Made by a program: the position numbers and the translations under genes. DNA of 60,249 nucleotides, taken from contig CAIPUE010000029.1 in the NCBI GenBank assembly GCA_903868125.1, forward strand, positions 1 to 60,249. The letters run 5' to 3'. A model generated the notes under the pieces. That model did no database searches. It had not been told where the DNA came from and saw only the letters and a program-made list of their open reading frames with translations. The stretch's first letter is position 1. Each line of letters begins with the position of its first letter. Source of the DNA: an uncultured bacterium. GTDB lineage: Bacteria > Cyanobacteriota > Vampirovibrionia > Gastranaerophilales > Gastranaerophilaceae. Of this stretch, positions 17,188 through 26,504 are shown one piece after another.

Positions 17188-17736
17188 ATGAAAGTTATCA
17201 ACAATCCTTTTCATATAATTCCCTTTAGTGCTGCGCAAAAAATATCTAAGGAAGACAAGAACCCCATAAGTCAGCTTGGGGAACGTGAAACCTTGCTCAA
17301 AGCCACCGCTGTCGCAGGGCTTGGATTTGGTGCCAGAGCTTTATTTGTGTTGTGGGAAAATGGATTTGAATTTGAATATCTTTGGCATTGGGGACGCAAA
17401 ATTGTTGATAAAAACAAGCAAGGAGCCAAGAATAAAGAACTTCTTTATATTGGCGCGTTTGGAGCCTTGGCACTAGGATTTATAGCAACAGTTGCGGCAT
17501 TGTATACGCTTTTTAAAACACCTGATATCATGTATAATGGAAAAATTAATGCATTTGTCAAAAATAAAGATATGGATTTATATAGAAAATCAAACAAGGT
17601 TGAAGTGGAGCTTTACGACCAGATGAATGATAAAGCCAAAGATGCTACGGATGAAGAAAAGAAAGTTCTCGCCCAACAATACTTAAAATTAAAAGCAGCA
17701 AAAAACCCTACGCCCGATTTTATTAAGCAAAAATAG
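17188..17736 (+). CDS. Small unknown membrane protein B, paralogue of the preceding gene
   Basis: A 182-aa protein starting 14 bp after its upstream neighbour. Its N-terminal motif IIPFSAAQK lies at residues 11-18. Hydrophobic segments lie near 37-53 and 88-112 (GAFGALALGFIATVAALYTL). The shared KINAFVKNKDMDLY follows, then a Lys/Glu/Asp-rich tail. The two genes probably form a bicistronic unit ending before the topA promoter. Function unknown; the architecture is like the proteins at 25.1-29.7 kb. Confidence 0.74.
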   Translation: MKVINNPFHIIPFSAAQKISKEDKNPISQLGERETLLKATAVAGLGFGARALFVLWENGFEFEYLWHWGRKIVDKNKQGAKNKELLYIGAFGALALGFIATVAALYTLFKTPDIMYNGKINAFVKNKDMDLYRKSNKVEVELYDQMNDKAKDATDEEKKVLAQQYLKLKAAKNPTPDFIKQK

Positions 17737-17758
17737 AAACTAATCCACTAAAGCTTTA

Positions 17759-17786
17759 TTGCTTAAAATATTATACGTGTTATAAT
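17759..17786 (+). promoter_or_regulatory. Promoter of topA-aroE-hisF
   Basis: TTGCTT (17759-17764), 16 bp, TATAAT (17781-17786), about 40 bp before the topA ATG. Confidence 0.6.
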
Positions 17787-17827
17787 TGTAAAGCAATTGT
17801 ATTTTGAAGAATAAAAGACGGTATAAA

Positions 17828-20134
17828 ATGGTAAAAACACCAACAAAAAAGGCTGAAACAAAAGAAATTAAGATGAAAACTACAAAAAAAACACCCAAGG
17901 GCGAAAAGGCTTTGGTGATTGTAGAGTCACCCGCAAAATCTAAAACAATCAAGAAGATTTTAGGTGATAATTTTCAGATTGAAGCAAGCTATGGACATAT
18001 TCGGGATTTTCCTAAAAGTGTGCTTGGTTTTGACGTGCAAAAAGATTTTGAGCCCAGTTTTGTCGTAATCCCTGACAAAAAAAAGGTCGTAACCAAATTA
18101 AACGAAATTGCAAAAAAATGCGACAAAATTTATCTCGCCTCCGACCCTGACCGTGAAGGTGAAGCGATAGCATGGCATGTTCGTCAAGTCCTTGAGGTGC
18201 CGGATGAAAAAATTTTCAGAATTGAATTTAACGAAATTACGCCAAAAGCCGTTAAATATGCCGTTGAACATTCAAGGCACATTGATATGGACAAAGTCCG
18301 CGCTCAACAAACAAGACAAATTTTAGACAGGCTTGTAGGTTATAAAATCAGCCCTGTTTTGTGGGAAAAACTCAGAAATAACAGACTTTCGGCTGGACGC
18401 GTACAATCTGTTGCGCTTAAAATGATTTGTGAACGTGAAGAAGAAATCGAAGCGTTCGTGCCGGTTGAATACTGGTCAATCACTGCGGAACTTGACAAAT
18501 CAGGCGCAGTAATTGAAGCAGAATTATCGAAATACAAAGACAAAAAAATAGAGATAAAAAATCAAGAAGAATCACAAAATATTGTTCAATTTTTGGAGGC
18601 AAAATCCACAAAATATGAAGTTTCTAAGATTACAAAAAAAGAAACCCAAAGAAAACCCTCAGCTCCTTTTATAACTTCAACTTTGCAACGAGAAGCAAGC
18701 TCAAAACTGGGTTATGGTGTTTCAAAAACAATGCAGGTTGCTCAAAAACTTTATGAAGGTATGGAAATGGGTACAGACGGCGCAGTCGGACTTATTACCT
18801 ATATGAGAACCGATTCGGTTAGAATTTCAGAAGACGCAACGGAAGCGTCCAGAGATTTCATCATGAAAAATTACGGCGAAAAATATTATCCGAGTGAACC
18901 GAATAATTATGTCAAAAGTGGAAAAAAGAACGTGCAGGATGCTCACGAAGCAATCCGACCTTCTTATCCTGAAAAAACACCTGAAAGTATTAAACAATAT
19001 TTGACAAACGAGCAATACAGGCTTTACAAACTCATTTGGGACAGATTTATATCCTCACAAATGTCAAACGCCAATGTCGCAAATACTTCTGTTGATATCA
19101 CAGCGGGTGATTATACCCTCAAAGTCGGTGCAAGCAAGATTATGTTTGACGGATTTTTGAAGGTTTATTCTGAGGATTCCGACGATTTGAACAAAAAAAC
19201 CATTCCTGATTTTGAAAAGGGCGATGTCTTAAAATGTAAAAAAATCAATCCCAAGCAACATTTTACCCAGCCTCCACCAAGGTTTAGCGAGGCTTCCTTA
19301 GTTAAAGCGCTTGAAGAACACGGGATTGGAAGACCTTCGACTTACGCACCGATTATCACAAAAATTCAGACAAAAGGATATGTCGAAAAAATTGAAAAAG
19401 CACTTACGCCGACACTCTTGGGCAAAACTGTTTCAAAACAATTGACAGAACATTTTTCTAACATCATTAACTACAAATTTACGGCTGGCATGGAAACGCA
19501 ACTTGATGATGTAGCGGAACAAAAAACTGTTTGGAATAAGGTGATAAAAGATTTTTATGACCCGTTTATCGAAACGGTTAATAACGCAAAACAAAATATG
19601 GAACGTATTAATATCGAAAGCGATGTTGATTGTCCAAATTGCGGTAAAAAAATGCTCGTAAGAAACAGCCGGTTCGGAACTCAATTTTTGGGATGTTCGG
19701 GCTACCCCGAATGTAAAACTATGATGCCCCTAAATAAAACCGGAGAAATTCAAGAGCCTGAAATAACAGACGAAAAATGCGAAAAATGCCAATCAGATAT
19801 GATTATAAAAGTCGGACCTTACGGAAAATATATGGAATGTACAAATGCAGAATGTAAAAATCGAAAACGCATCGTTAAATCAACAGGCGTAAAATGTGCT
19901 AAAGATGGTTGTGAAGGCGAAATTGTACAAAGAAAATCAAAATACGGGAAAATCTTTTATGGCTGTAATAAATATCCAGATTGTGATTTTGTACTTTGGA
20001 ACGAGCCTACAGGAGAGCTTTGCCCTAAATGTAGTGCGCTTTTAGTGAAAAAAGTTTTGAAAAAAGGAACAACAATCCAATGTTCGGTTAAAACCTGCGA
20101 TTACTCAAGAGAGGTTGAAGAAGATGCCGTATAA
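17828..20134 (+). CDS. topA: DNA topoisomerase I (type IA)
   Basis: Relaxes negative supercoils by single-strand passage. The Toprim domain starts with VIVESPAKSKTI and contains ASDPDREGEAIAWH. The catalytic Tyr is in GLITYMRTDSVR near residue 315. The C-terminus has four C4 zinc ribbons, beginning with CPNCGKKM, CEKCQSDM, CAKDGCEG and CPKCSALL. An in-frame TTG lies 24 nt upstream; I start at the ATG, giving 768 aa. aroE overlaps its last 11 bases. Confidence 0.97.
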   Translation: MVKTPTKKAETKEIKMKTTKKTPKGEKALVIVESPAKSKTIKKILGDNFQIEASYGHIRDFPKSVLGFDVQKDFEPSFVVIPDKKKVVTKLNEIAKKCDKIYLASDPDREGEAIAWHVRQVLEVPDEKIFRIEFNEITPKAVKYAVEHSRHIDMDKVRAQQTRQILDRLVGYKISPVLWEKLRNNRLSAGRVQSVALKMICEREEEIEAFVPVEYWSITAELDKSGAVIEAELSKYKDKKIEIKNQEESQNIVQFLEAKSTKYEVSKITKKETQRKPSAPFITSTLQREASSKLGYGVSKTMQVAQKLYEGMEMGTDGAVGLITYMRTDSVRISEDATEASRDFIMKNYGEKYYPSEPNNYVKSGKKNVQDAHEAIRPSYPEKTPESIKQYLTNEQYRLYKLIWDRFISSQMSNANVANTSVDITAGDYTLKVGASKIMFDGFLKVYSEDSDDLNKKTIPDFEKGDVLKCKKINPKQHFTQPPPRFSEASLVKALEEHGIGRPSTYAPIITKIQTKGYVEKIEKALTPTLLGKTVSKQLTEHFSNIINYKFTAGMETQLDDVAEQKTVWNKVIKDFYDPFIETVNNAKQNMERINIESDVDCPNCGKKMLVRNSRFGTQFLGCSGYPECKTMMPLNKTGEIQEPEITDEKCEKCQSDMIIKVGPYGKYMECTNAECKNRKRIVKSTGVKCAKDGCEGEIVQRKSKYGKIFYGCNKYPDCDFVLWNEPTGELCPKCSALLVKKVLKKGTTIQCSVKTCDYSREVEEDAV

Positions 20135-20972
20135 ACTGGGATTAATAGGTTATAATTTATCACATTCGCTTTCTGCGATAATTCACAAGGCAGGATTGAA
20201 AAGCTTAGGAATTGATGGAAACTACGAAATTTTAGAAACTCCTCCCGAAGATTTAATTGATAGAATTAAATTTTTAAAATCGAATGATTATAACGGATTC
20301 AACGTAACAATACCACTAAAAGTGCCTGTAGCATTGTTCTTAGACCATATAGATAAATCCGCTGATGTTTCAGGTTGCGTCAACACCGTCAAAATTCGTT
20401 CGGATAGAACTTTCCATGGCTTTAATACGGATATTTATGGATTTCAAAAAGCAATCCCTTTAAATATCCAACAACGATTAAAAAAATCAAATGTAAGCAT
20501 TTTAGGAACAGGCGGGGCTTCTCGCGCTGCGGCTGTTGGACTTGTTGAGCTGGGTGTTGAGCAAATCAATTTCTTTTCACGAAATATAATTAATTCGTCT
20601 AACATGGTGAATTACTTGAGGCAAACTTTTCCAGATACAGTGTTTAAATTGTATCAGAATTCAAGTACGGGTGAGTTGTTCAATTCTGCTATGATAATTA
20701 ATACAACTCCGATTGGAATGAAAGGAAATTCTGCCGACCAAATGCCATTGGGTTATGAAACGGTTAAAAATTTGGATAAAAATACAGTCATTTATGATGT
20801 GATTTATAATCCTGCAAAGACAGTTTTGCTTAAAAAAGCCGAGGAATATGGGCTTGAAACAATTAATGGGCTTGACATGCTGATTAATCAGGCAGCAAAA
20901 GCTCAAGAAATTTGGACTGGAAAATTTCCTGATGTTGATAAGATGAAAATTGCAGCGTTGGAAAGTTTGTAA
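20124..20972 (+). CDS. aroE: Shikimate dehydrogenase
   Basis: NADPH-dependent reduction of 3-dehydroshikimate in aromatic amino acid synthesis. The 282-aa protein has the catalytic Lys in NVTIPLKVP near residue 65, the NADP loop ILGTGGASRAAAVGL near 130, and INGLDMLINQAA near the C-terminus. The ATG at 20124 lies inside the end of topA (11-bp overlap) with GAGG just upstream, so translation is coupled. Confidence 0.95.
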   Translation: MPYKLGLIGYNLSHSLSAIIHKAGLKSLGIDGNYEILETPPEDLIDRIKFLKSNDYNGFNVTIPLKVPVALFLDHIDKSADVSGCVNTVKIRSDRTFHGFNTDIYGFQKAIPLNIQQRLKKSNVSILGTGGASRAAAVGLVELGVEQINFFSRNIINSSNMVNYLRQTFPDTVFKLYQNSSTGELFNSAMIINTTPIGMKGNSADQMPLGYETVKNLDKNTVIYDVIYNPAKTVLLKKAEEYGLETINGLDMLINQAAKAQEIWTGKFPDVDKMKIAALESL

Positions 20973-20993
20973 AAATATTTATGGGGGATAAAA

Positions 20994-21752
20994 ATGCTTG
21001 CTAAACGTATAATACCTTGCTTAGACGTCAAAAATGGCGAAACGGTTAAAGGAATTAACTTTGAGAATTTGCAATACGCAGGCGATCCGATTGAATTAGC
21101 TAAAAAATACTCTGATGCGGGTGCGGATGAATTGGTTTTTCTTGATATTACGGCGACGAATGAAGGGCGTAAAACCACTTTAAAAATGGTGGAAAACGTT
21201 GCAAAACAGGTATTTATACCGTTTACTGTCGGAGGCGGGATATCCTCGATTGAGGATATGAAGCGCCTGCTTTCAGCAGGCGCTGACAAAATTGCAATAA
21301 ATTCCGCGGCGGTTAAAAATCCTGATTTGATAAAACAATCTTCTGATTATTTTGGTTCGCAGTGTGTTGTGGTGGCAATTGACGCAAAATTTAGCGAGGG
21401 TGATTTTTATGTATTTATAAATGCAGGGCAAAAAAATACAGGCATAAAGCTTATTGATTGGGTCAAAAAAGTCGAAAAACTCGGTGCAGGGGAGATTTTA
21501 TTGACGTCTATGGATGCTGACGGGACACAAAACGGGTTTGACCTAAATATGACAAAACTCGTCGTTGAAAATGTAAATATACCTGTCATCGCTTCGGGAG
21601 GTGCGGGGGCATGCGTAGAACATTTTAAGGATGTTTTTGAGCTGGCTAACGCTGATGCGGCATTAGCTGCATCAATTTTTCATTATAATACATTGCCAAT
21701 AAAGACTTTGAAGCAACAATTAAAAATAAACAACATATCGATTCGGGATTAA
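20994..21752 (+). CDS. hisF: Imidazole glycerol phosphate synthase cyclase subunit
   Basis: The HisF half of IGP synthase: a (beta/alpha)8 barrel that uses ammonia from HisH to make IGP and AICAR. The 252-aa length is typical. The N-terminus [19 protein letters not shown] has the first catalytic Asp and VVVAIDAK the second. The phosphate-binding [10 protein letters not shown] and [11 protein letters not shown] are clear. It follows aroE by 21 bp. HisH and other his genes are not in the window. Confidence 0.97.
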   Translation: MLAKRIIPCLDVKNGETVKGINFENLQYAGDPIELAKKYSDAGADELVFLDITATNEGRKTTLKMVENVAKQVFIPFTVGGGISSIEDMKRLLSAGADKIAINSAAVKNPDLIKQSSDYFGSQCVVVAIDAKFSEGDFYVFINAGQKNTGIKLIDWVKKVEKLGAGEILLTSMDADGTQNGFDLNMTKLVVENVNIPVIASGGAGACVEHFKDVFELANADAALAASIFHYNTLPIKTLKQQLKINNISIRD

Positions 21753-21787
21753 TCTTATACCCACGTGTCTAATATCTAAAGCAACGG

Positions 21788-21893
21788 TGTTAATGTATAC
21801 TTTAGAAAAGTTGAGAGGGGGAAAGCCTCTTCAACACTTTATACTTAACACGATTCAGCTATGACCCGATTTGAAAATAATCGGGATTTTTTT
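21788..21893 (+). ncRNA. Structured RNA with intrinsic terminator, unknown class
   Basis: A long imperfect stem joins GTGTTAATGTATA (left) with TATACTTAACAC (right). An inner stem joins GTTGAGAGG with CCTCTTCAAC around a GGGAAAG loop. A perfect terminator, CCCGATT/AATCGGG followed by seven T, closes the unit. It lies after hisF and before a separate terC promoter. It could be the hisF 3' UTR or a free small RNA; no clear promoter of its own is seen. It does not match the motifs of any riboswitch I know. Confidence 0.5.
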
Positions 21894-21913
21894 ATGCCAA
21901 TGCTTATACCGAA

Positions 21914-21942
21914 TTGCATTATCGGCTTCGTTAATGTATAAT
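21914..21942 (+). promoter_or_regulatory. Promoter of the TerC-family gene
   Basis: TTGCAT (21914-21919), 17-bp spacer, TATAAT (21937-21942). It lies downstream of the terminator, so the membrane protein gene is transcribed independently of the structured RNA. Confidence 0.72.
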
Positions 21943-21969
21943 TGAACTAAAAGAAAGAAGGATAGAGAG

Positions 21970-23001
21970 TTGCATTATTTTACAGGCTCATATATTGTTA
22001 CAATTTTAGGAGTTATATTAGCTTATTTTTGGGGTGAACATGTTCATACCGGAAGCGGACTGACAAACATCTTTATTGTTTTAGTTCTGAGTGTATTGGA
22101 AGTTAGTTTATCGTTCGATAATGCTGTTATAAACGCAATAAAATTAGAAAAAATGAATGAAAAATGGAGAGCCAGATTTTTAACATGGGGGATTGCAATT
22201 GCCGTTTTTGGGATGAGATTTTTATTCCCTGTTCTTGTTGTGGCTGTATTTGCACACATAAGCTTACTTGAAGTAACAAAAATTGCGCTCACCGATTCAA
22301 TTAAATATGCTGATTATATTCATCAAACGCATGCGCCAATTGTAGCATTTGGCGGAGCTTTTTTAATGATGCTGTTTTTATCCTACTTTTTTGATGACAA
22401 AAAAGAGGTTCATTGGATTAAGGATTTGGAAAAACATCTTCAAATTTTTGGGACTATTAACGGTGCAGAAACTATCATAGTACTTTTGTCTTTGTTTGTT
22501 GTTCAACATTATGTTAATATTGAACAACGATTATTTGTAGTTTTGGCAGGTATTAGCGGGGTGATAATTTACCTGCTTGTTGACGGTGTAACACATTGGC
22601 TTGAAAAAAAGGAAGATGAAAGCGTAAAACAATTTGCGACTGTAGTCAAAGGTTCAGGACTTGTTGGCTTTTTATATCTTGAATTAATAGATGCTTCTTT
22701 TTCGCTTGATGGAGTTTTGGGAGCGTTCGCGTTAAGCAGGGATATTTTAATTATAACAATAGGGCTTTCAATCGGTGCAATGTTTGTCCGTTCCTTGACT
22801 ATTATGCTCGTAGAGAAGAAAACTCTAAATAAATATCTTTATCTTGAACATGGCGCGCATTGGGCAATCGGTGCCTTGGCTGTTATAATGTTGATTTCAA
22901 GTTTTCATGAGGTGCCGGAAGTCATCACAGGACTCATTGGATTAATATTTATTATCTTTTCATTGATTTCATCTTTACTTCATAATAAAAAAATTAGTTA
23001 A
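21970..23001 (+). CDS. TerC/DUF475-family integral membrane protein
   Basis: A 343-aa protein with about 8-9 hydrophobic helices and the TerC-type acidic membrane motifs SFDNAVINAIK (near residue 49) and ASFSLDGVLGAF (near 243). Relatives are linked to metal (Mn) export or metal loading of secreted enzymes, or to tellurite resistance; the substrate here is unknown. The start is TTG with AAGGA at good spacing. The next gene follows by 14 bp. Confidence 0.82.
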   Translation: MHYFTGSYIVTILGVILAYFWGEHVHTGSGLTNIFIVLVLSVLEVSLSFDNAVINAIKLEKMNEKWRARFLTWGIAIAVFGMRFLFPVLVVAVFAHISLLEVTKIALTDSIKYADYIHQTHAPIVAFGGAFLMMLFLSYFFDDKKEVHWIKDLEKHLQIFGTINGAETIIVLLSLFVVQHYVNIEQRLFVVLAGISGVIIYLLVDGVTHWLEKKEDESVKQFATVVKGSGLVGFLYLELIDASFSLDGVLGAFALSRDILIITIGLSIGAMFVRSLTIMLVEKKTLNKYLYLEHGAHWAIGALAVIMLISSFHEVPEVITGLIGLIFIIFSLISSLLHNKKIS

Positions 23002-23015
23002 CACGAGGCAAAAAA

Positions 23016-23981
23016 TTGACAGAATTAATTAAATTACCATTAATCAGTTTTATTGTAACTTCGTTCAATTACGAAAATTACGTGATTAAAACACTTGAAA
23101 GTATTAAAAATCAATCTTACGAAAATGTCGAGATAATAGTTGTTGATGATAAATCAAGCGATAATTCCGTTGAAAAAATCAAGCGATTTATTAATGATAA
23201 TCAAGAAATCAATATCAAATTAATCGAGCATACTCAAAACAAAGGGCAAATGGCAGCGATGCAAACAGGGCTTTTGAATGCAAACGGACAATTTGTTAGT
23301 TTTATTGATTCTGATGATATTTTGGTAAAGGATTATGCCAAAACTTTAATCAGAGTACATTTGGCATCAAGTGTTGCATTTGTCTCGGGGCAATTGCTTG
23401 AAATTGGCGAAAAAGATGAACTTCACACTACTTATTCAATATCTTCCTTTCAAAAAGAAAAAAGTTTTGAACTCAAGTCGCTTGACGATTTGCTTAAAAT
23501 AGACATTGATAATGTTGATTTTAAGGTTTTGAGCCTGAAAGAAGCTCCATTCGGAGGTTGGCACTGGTCGGCGATGAGCGCAAACATGTTTCGAAAATCG
23601 GCATTGGAATTGTTTTTACAGTATGACACCCCCGAAAATTGGAGAATCTGCCCTGACAAATTTTTACTGAATTTTGCTCACCTAATCGGCGGTTCTGTTA
23701 TTGTTTACGCACCTTTGGTTGGGTATAGAAGACATAAACAAAATGCAGGGTGTAGTAAACAGGTTTGCGGATGCAAACGCTACAATGACGATGAAATAAC
23801 TCGAATTAATATCGAAAATAATAAAAAAATAAGAAAAGATACCTTAAATTTTATTTTTAAGAACCGTAAATCCTTTAACTCAACTCTTGGTAAAAGAGGG
23901 GTAAACAGGTTTATTTTAGAAATAATTTTATCTTATTTTAAAATTGATTTTAAAAAAGTTTTCTCATGTCTGTTCAAATAA
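23016..23981 (+). CDS. GT2-family glycosyltransferase
   Basis: A 321-aa cytoplasmic GT-A enzyme without membrane helices. The N-terminal nucleotide-sugar domain shows SFIVTSFNYENYVIKTLESI, IVVDDKSSDN and the DSDD metal motif in FIDSDDILVKDY. It is a non-processive transferase (no QxxRW). A TTG start is supported by GAGG upstream. It is probably in an operon with the TerC-like gene. Acceptor unknown. Confidence 0.83.
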   Translation: MTELIKLPLISFIVTSFNYENYVIKTLESIKNQSYENVEIIVVDDKSSDNSVEKIKRFINDNQEINIKLIEHTQNKGQMAAMQTGLLNANGQFVSFIDSDDILVKDYAKTLIRVHLASSVAFVSGQLLEIGEKDELHTTYSISSFQKEKSFELKSLDDLLKIDIDNVDFKVLSLKEAPFGGWHWSAMSANMFRKSALELFLQYDTPENWRICPDKFLLNFAHLIGGSVIVYAPLVGYRRHKQNAGCSKQVCGCKRYNDDEITRINIENNKKIRKDTLNFIFKNRKSFNSTLGKRGVNRFILEIILSYFKIDFKKVFSCLFK

Positions 23982-24032
23982 ATACTCCTATAATCCTCCT
24001 GAAATAAAAAGCAGATTTTAAATCCAAGACGG

Positions 24033-24058
24033 CGGGATAGCAATCCCGAGAATTTTTT
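24033..24058 (+). terminator. Probable terminator after the GT2 gene
   Basis: CGGGAT / ATCCCG stem with a 4-nt loop, then AGAATTTTTTG. The core also resembles the palindrome at 33410-33429, so it may be a repeat recruited as a terminator. Confidence 0.6.
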
Positions 24059-24079
24059 GTATAGTATATCGAGTTGCAA

Positions 24080-24970
24080 TCAAAGTATATCTTGTTTAAT
24101 TTGAGCTTTTAGTTCATCCAACGAATTAAACTTTTTTTCTTCGCGAATTTTTCTTAAAAATGTTACCTTGATTTTTTCTCCGTAAATTTCCTTATCAAAA
24201 TCTAAAAGATGAACTTCCAGCACAGATTTTTCATTCTTGGAAATTGTCGGGCGAAGACCGTAATTAGCCACCCCATTAAAGATTTTGCCGTCATATTCGA
24301 CCAAAACCTTATAAACTCCTCGACCAATTTCGACAAGATTTTCAGGGTAGATTAAATTTGCCGTTTTAAATCCCAACTGCCGACCGAGTTTTTGCCCCTC
24401 AATTACCGTTTCTTCAAGAAAATAATTGTATCCAAGCATCGCATTTACAAATTCAACGTTCCCGAGTGCCAAATCCTCTCTAATTCTTGTACTGCTAACA
24501 ATCTCGGAATTATAAAGAACAGGCGAAACTTCAAAGTGTTTATAATTCAATTCCTCCTGCATGCGCTTTAACAGATTCACATCGCCTGATTTTTTTGCAC
24601 CGAAATAATGATTGAACCCCGTGGAAATCGCCGCAGGAGCAAAGTTTTTTATAATCACATCTTTCAAATACTCGGACGCACTCATCATAGCTAAATATTC
24701 ATCAAACTTAAGGAAATAAAGATAATCCACCCCTAAATTTGCAAAAAAATTAACTTTATCATTCTTTGTTATTATATATTTTGGTTGTACATGATAGAAA
24801 TAACAACACGGGTGGTCTTGAAACGTAATAATAGCAGATTTTGTATTATTTTCACGTGCAAAATCTACGGCACTCTTTATAACCGCTTGATGCCCAATGT
24901 GCACTCCGTCGAAAAAACCAAACGCCAGTGACAAATTCTTATTAGTATCTATTTCGTTAAATATTTGCAT
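24080..24970 (-). CDS. ribF: Bifunctional riboflavin kinase / FMN adenylyltransferase
   Basis: Makes FMN and FAD from riboflavin. The 296-aa protein has an N-terminal nucleotidyltransferase domain (LAFGFFDGVHIGHQAVI, then SSTRIREDLALG) and a C-terminal flavokinase barrel (TANLIYPENLVEIGRGVYKV, then EVHLLDFDKEIYGE). The order and length are typical of RibF. No RNA element such as an FMN riboswitch is seen upstream. Confidence 0.95.
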   Translation of the reverse strand: MQIFNEIDTNKNLSLAFGFFDGVHIGHQAVIKSAVDFARENNTKSAIITFQDHPCCYFYHVQPKYIITKNDKVNFFANLGVDYLYFLKFDEYLAMMSASEYLKDVIIKNFAPAAISTGFNHYFGAKKSGDVNLLKRMQEELNYKHFEVSPVLYNSEIVSSTRIREDLALGNVEFVNAMLGYNYFLEETVIEGQKLGRQLGFKTANLIYPENLVEIGRGVYKVLVEYDGKIFNGVANYGLRPTISKNEKSVLEVHLLDFDKEIYGEKIKVTFLRKIREEKKFNSLDELKAQIKQDIL

Positions 24971-25030
24971 AATTTTTTACAATGGACTCATTGTCGTCAA
25001 AAAATGACCTAAAGTCAAGTATTAGGCGGA

Positions 25031-25096
25031 CGAAAGTAAAAAGTGAAAAGTAAAAAACTTTCGCCTTTACTTTTCACTTTTTATTTTTTACTTTCG
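25031..25096. repeat. Inverted heptamer arrays forming a long hairpin
   Basis: The left arm is GTAAAAA, GTGAAAA, GTAAAAA (25036-25056). The right arm, on the opposite strand, reads GTAAAAA, ATAAAAA, GTGAAAA, GTAAAGG. The arms pair into a long AT-rich hairpin just beyond the stop of the four-gene cassette, where it may end transcription. Confidence 0.72.
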
Positions 25097-25104
25097 TCTA
25101 TTCC

Positions 25105-25725
25105 CTACGCAGTCGGATGTTTTTTCTCTTGAATGTAGTTACCGATAGCATTTGCAACCGGTGTAACCAAAACAGGAGCGATAAATCGATACATTGTGTC
25201 AAATATTATAAGTTTTTTTGCTATATCAATACCTTTTGCCTGTTTTTCTAAATTAATTCCGCCTTTATTTAAGGTTTTATATTTTTTAATGAAGTTTTCA
25301 ACGGTTTTATCCATTTTCTTATCAAATGTATACCCCATTATTGTTGATATAATAAAAGTAGCACCTTGATTAATCGCCAAAGTTCTTCTTTTGTCTTTAT
25401 CCATTTTCTCATTATTCAATGTTTTTCCTATGTAGAAGCTTGAGAGTACAGCACTACCAACTACAAAAAGATGTGCAAATAAATTATTTTTAATTATATC
25501 TTTTTTGTTTGCCCAAGTTACGATTTTTTCAAACGCTTTACTCTGAGCTAACATCCCAAACCATTCTGCCATTTTTGTTATTGATGGTCCCATAAGTTTT
25601 TTATATTGAGTCCCAATAGAACCTTTAAAGCTAACTTCAGGTTTTATACTGATGGGATTTTTTGAATTGCCACTTGTTCTGATTTTAGAATCATAAATTC
25701 TAGGAGAAATTCTTTGAATATTCAT
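25105..25725 (-). CDS. Unknown membrane protein, cassette gene B, copy 2
   Basis: A 206-aa protein, last gene of a four-gene operon. The N-terminus is polar and carries VSFKGSIG (Phe33). Hydrophobic segments include LFVVGSAVLSSFYIGKTL near 87 and FIAPVLVTPVANAIG near 184. It is a clear paralogue of the 26501-27133 product: shared SAVLS-FYI-KTL-NEK, TLAINQ and YRF-APV--TP-AN-IG blocks. The ATG overlaps the stop of the upstream gene by one base (TAATG). Function unknown. Confidence 0.8.
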   Translation of the reverse strand: MNIQRISPRIYDSKIRTSGNSKNPISIKPEVSFKGSIGTQYKKLMGPSITKMAEWFGMLAQSKAFEKIVTWANKKDIIKNNLFAHLFVVGSAVLSSFYIGKTLNNEKMDKDKRRTLAINQGATFIISTIMGYTFDKKMDKTVENFIKKYKTLNKGGINLEKQAKGIDIAKKLIIFDTMYRFIAPVLVTPVANAIGNYIQEKKHPTA

Positions 25726-26504
25726 TATTTTGTCCCCCCCATAAAGTTTTGGAATATTTTTTTGTCATCATTTTTTAACCCGTTAAAATTCAAAAATGAG
25801 TAACTTCTAAAAACATAAGGTTCTTCTTTAACTTCAGGCTTTTTCTTTTCCCATCCAAACACATACTTTAAAATTGGCGGGATTAGAGCGATTGTTAAAA
25901 TACCCTTTGGAACAGACCCAATAATATCAGGCAATCTGCCTATGATTGTTTTTGCTGTATTAAAGGCTTCTTTGTTTTTAAGCAGATAAGAGTTTTCCTT
26001 TGTAATAAAATTTTTAGGATTTGCACTAAATGCTTTTGCCGCATCACCCAATGGTACAAACAATATGCTTGAAATTATAAACCCGATAATGCCAGACCCT
26101 ATTGAATGTGCCGATGCATATTTTTTATCATCTTTGTTTTTGTCGCCGGGGAGCATCATAATCGATGCTGGACGAAATATACCAGTCAAAATCAAAGCAA
26201 ACGCCGGTCCAGCCACCAAGTGATAATCGTTTACTTTTTCCATAGCAATTTTAAATTTTTCATTTTGCATTAACTTAGTAATTCTGGGTCCTGAGAATGG
26301 AATTTTTGCTTTAGTAGCAGAAAGCCCACAAAAATTCACATTCGCAGGCTCTCTCGTTATTCTATTTTCGTTTTTCATCATGTTTTTAATCGCATTCTTT
26401 TGCGCGTTTTTCTTCGCACTTCCAGTCATTTCAAAATCAGCAGATTGCTTCATTCGTCGGCTATGCGGAGGATCGTATGAAATTTTCGTTAAATTGTTAA
26501 TCAT
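25725..26504 (-). CDS. Unknown membrane protein, cassette gene A, copy 2
   Basis: A 259-aa protein. A long polar N-terminus contains VNFCGLS and IPFSGPR (Phe58, Phe70). The conserved core follows: FRPASIMMLPGDKNK, KYASAHSIGSGIIGFIIS and LIPPILKYVFGWEKKK. It ends in FMGGTK. The paralogue at 27133-27870 shares all of these blocks. A seven-G run (25734-25740) in the last codons lies just before the overlapping downstream start. The ATG overlaps the upstream stop by 4 bp. Function unknown. Confidence 0.8.
   Translation of the reverse strand: MINNLTKISYDPPHSRRMKQSADFEMTGSAKKNAQKNAIKNMMKNENRITREPANVNFCGLSATKAKIPFSGPRITKLMQNEKFKIAMEKVNDYHLVAGPAFALILTGIFRPASIMMLPGDKNKDDKKYASAHSIGSGIIGFIISSILFVPLGDAAKAFSANPKNFITKENSYLLKNKEAFNTAKTIIGRLPDIIGSVPKGILTIALIPPILKYVFGWEKKKPEVKEEPYVFRSYSFLNFNGLKNDDKKIFQNFMGGTK

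Noticed and set aside
21788-21893. yybP-ykoY manganese riboswitch before the TerC-family gene
   Set aside because: The conserved GGGGAGUAG-type and partner motifs are absent, and the gene has its own promoter after the terminator.
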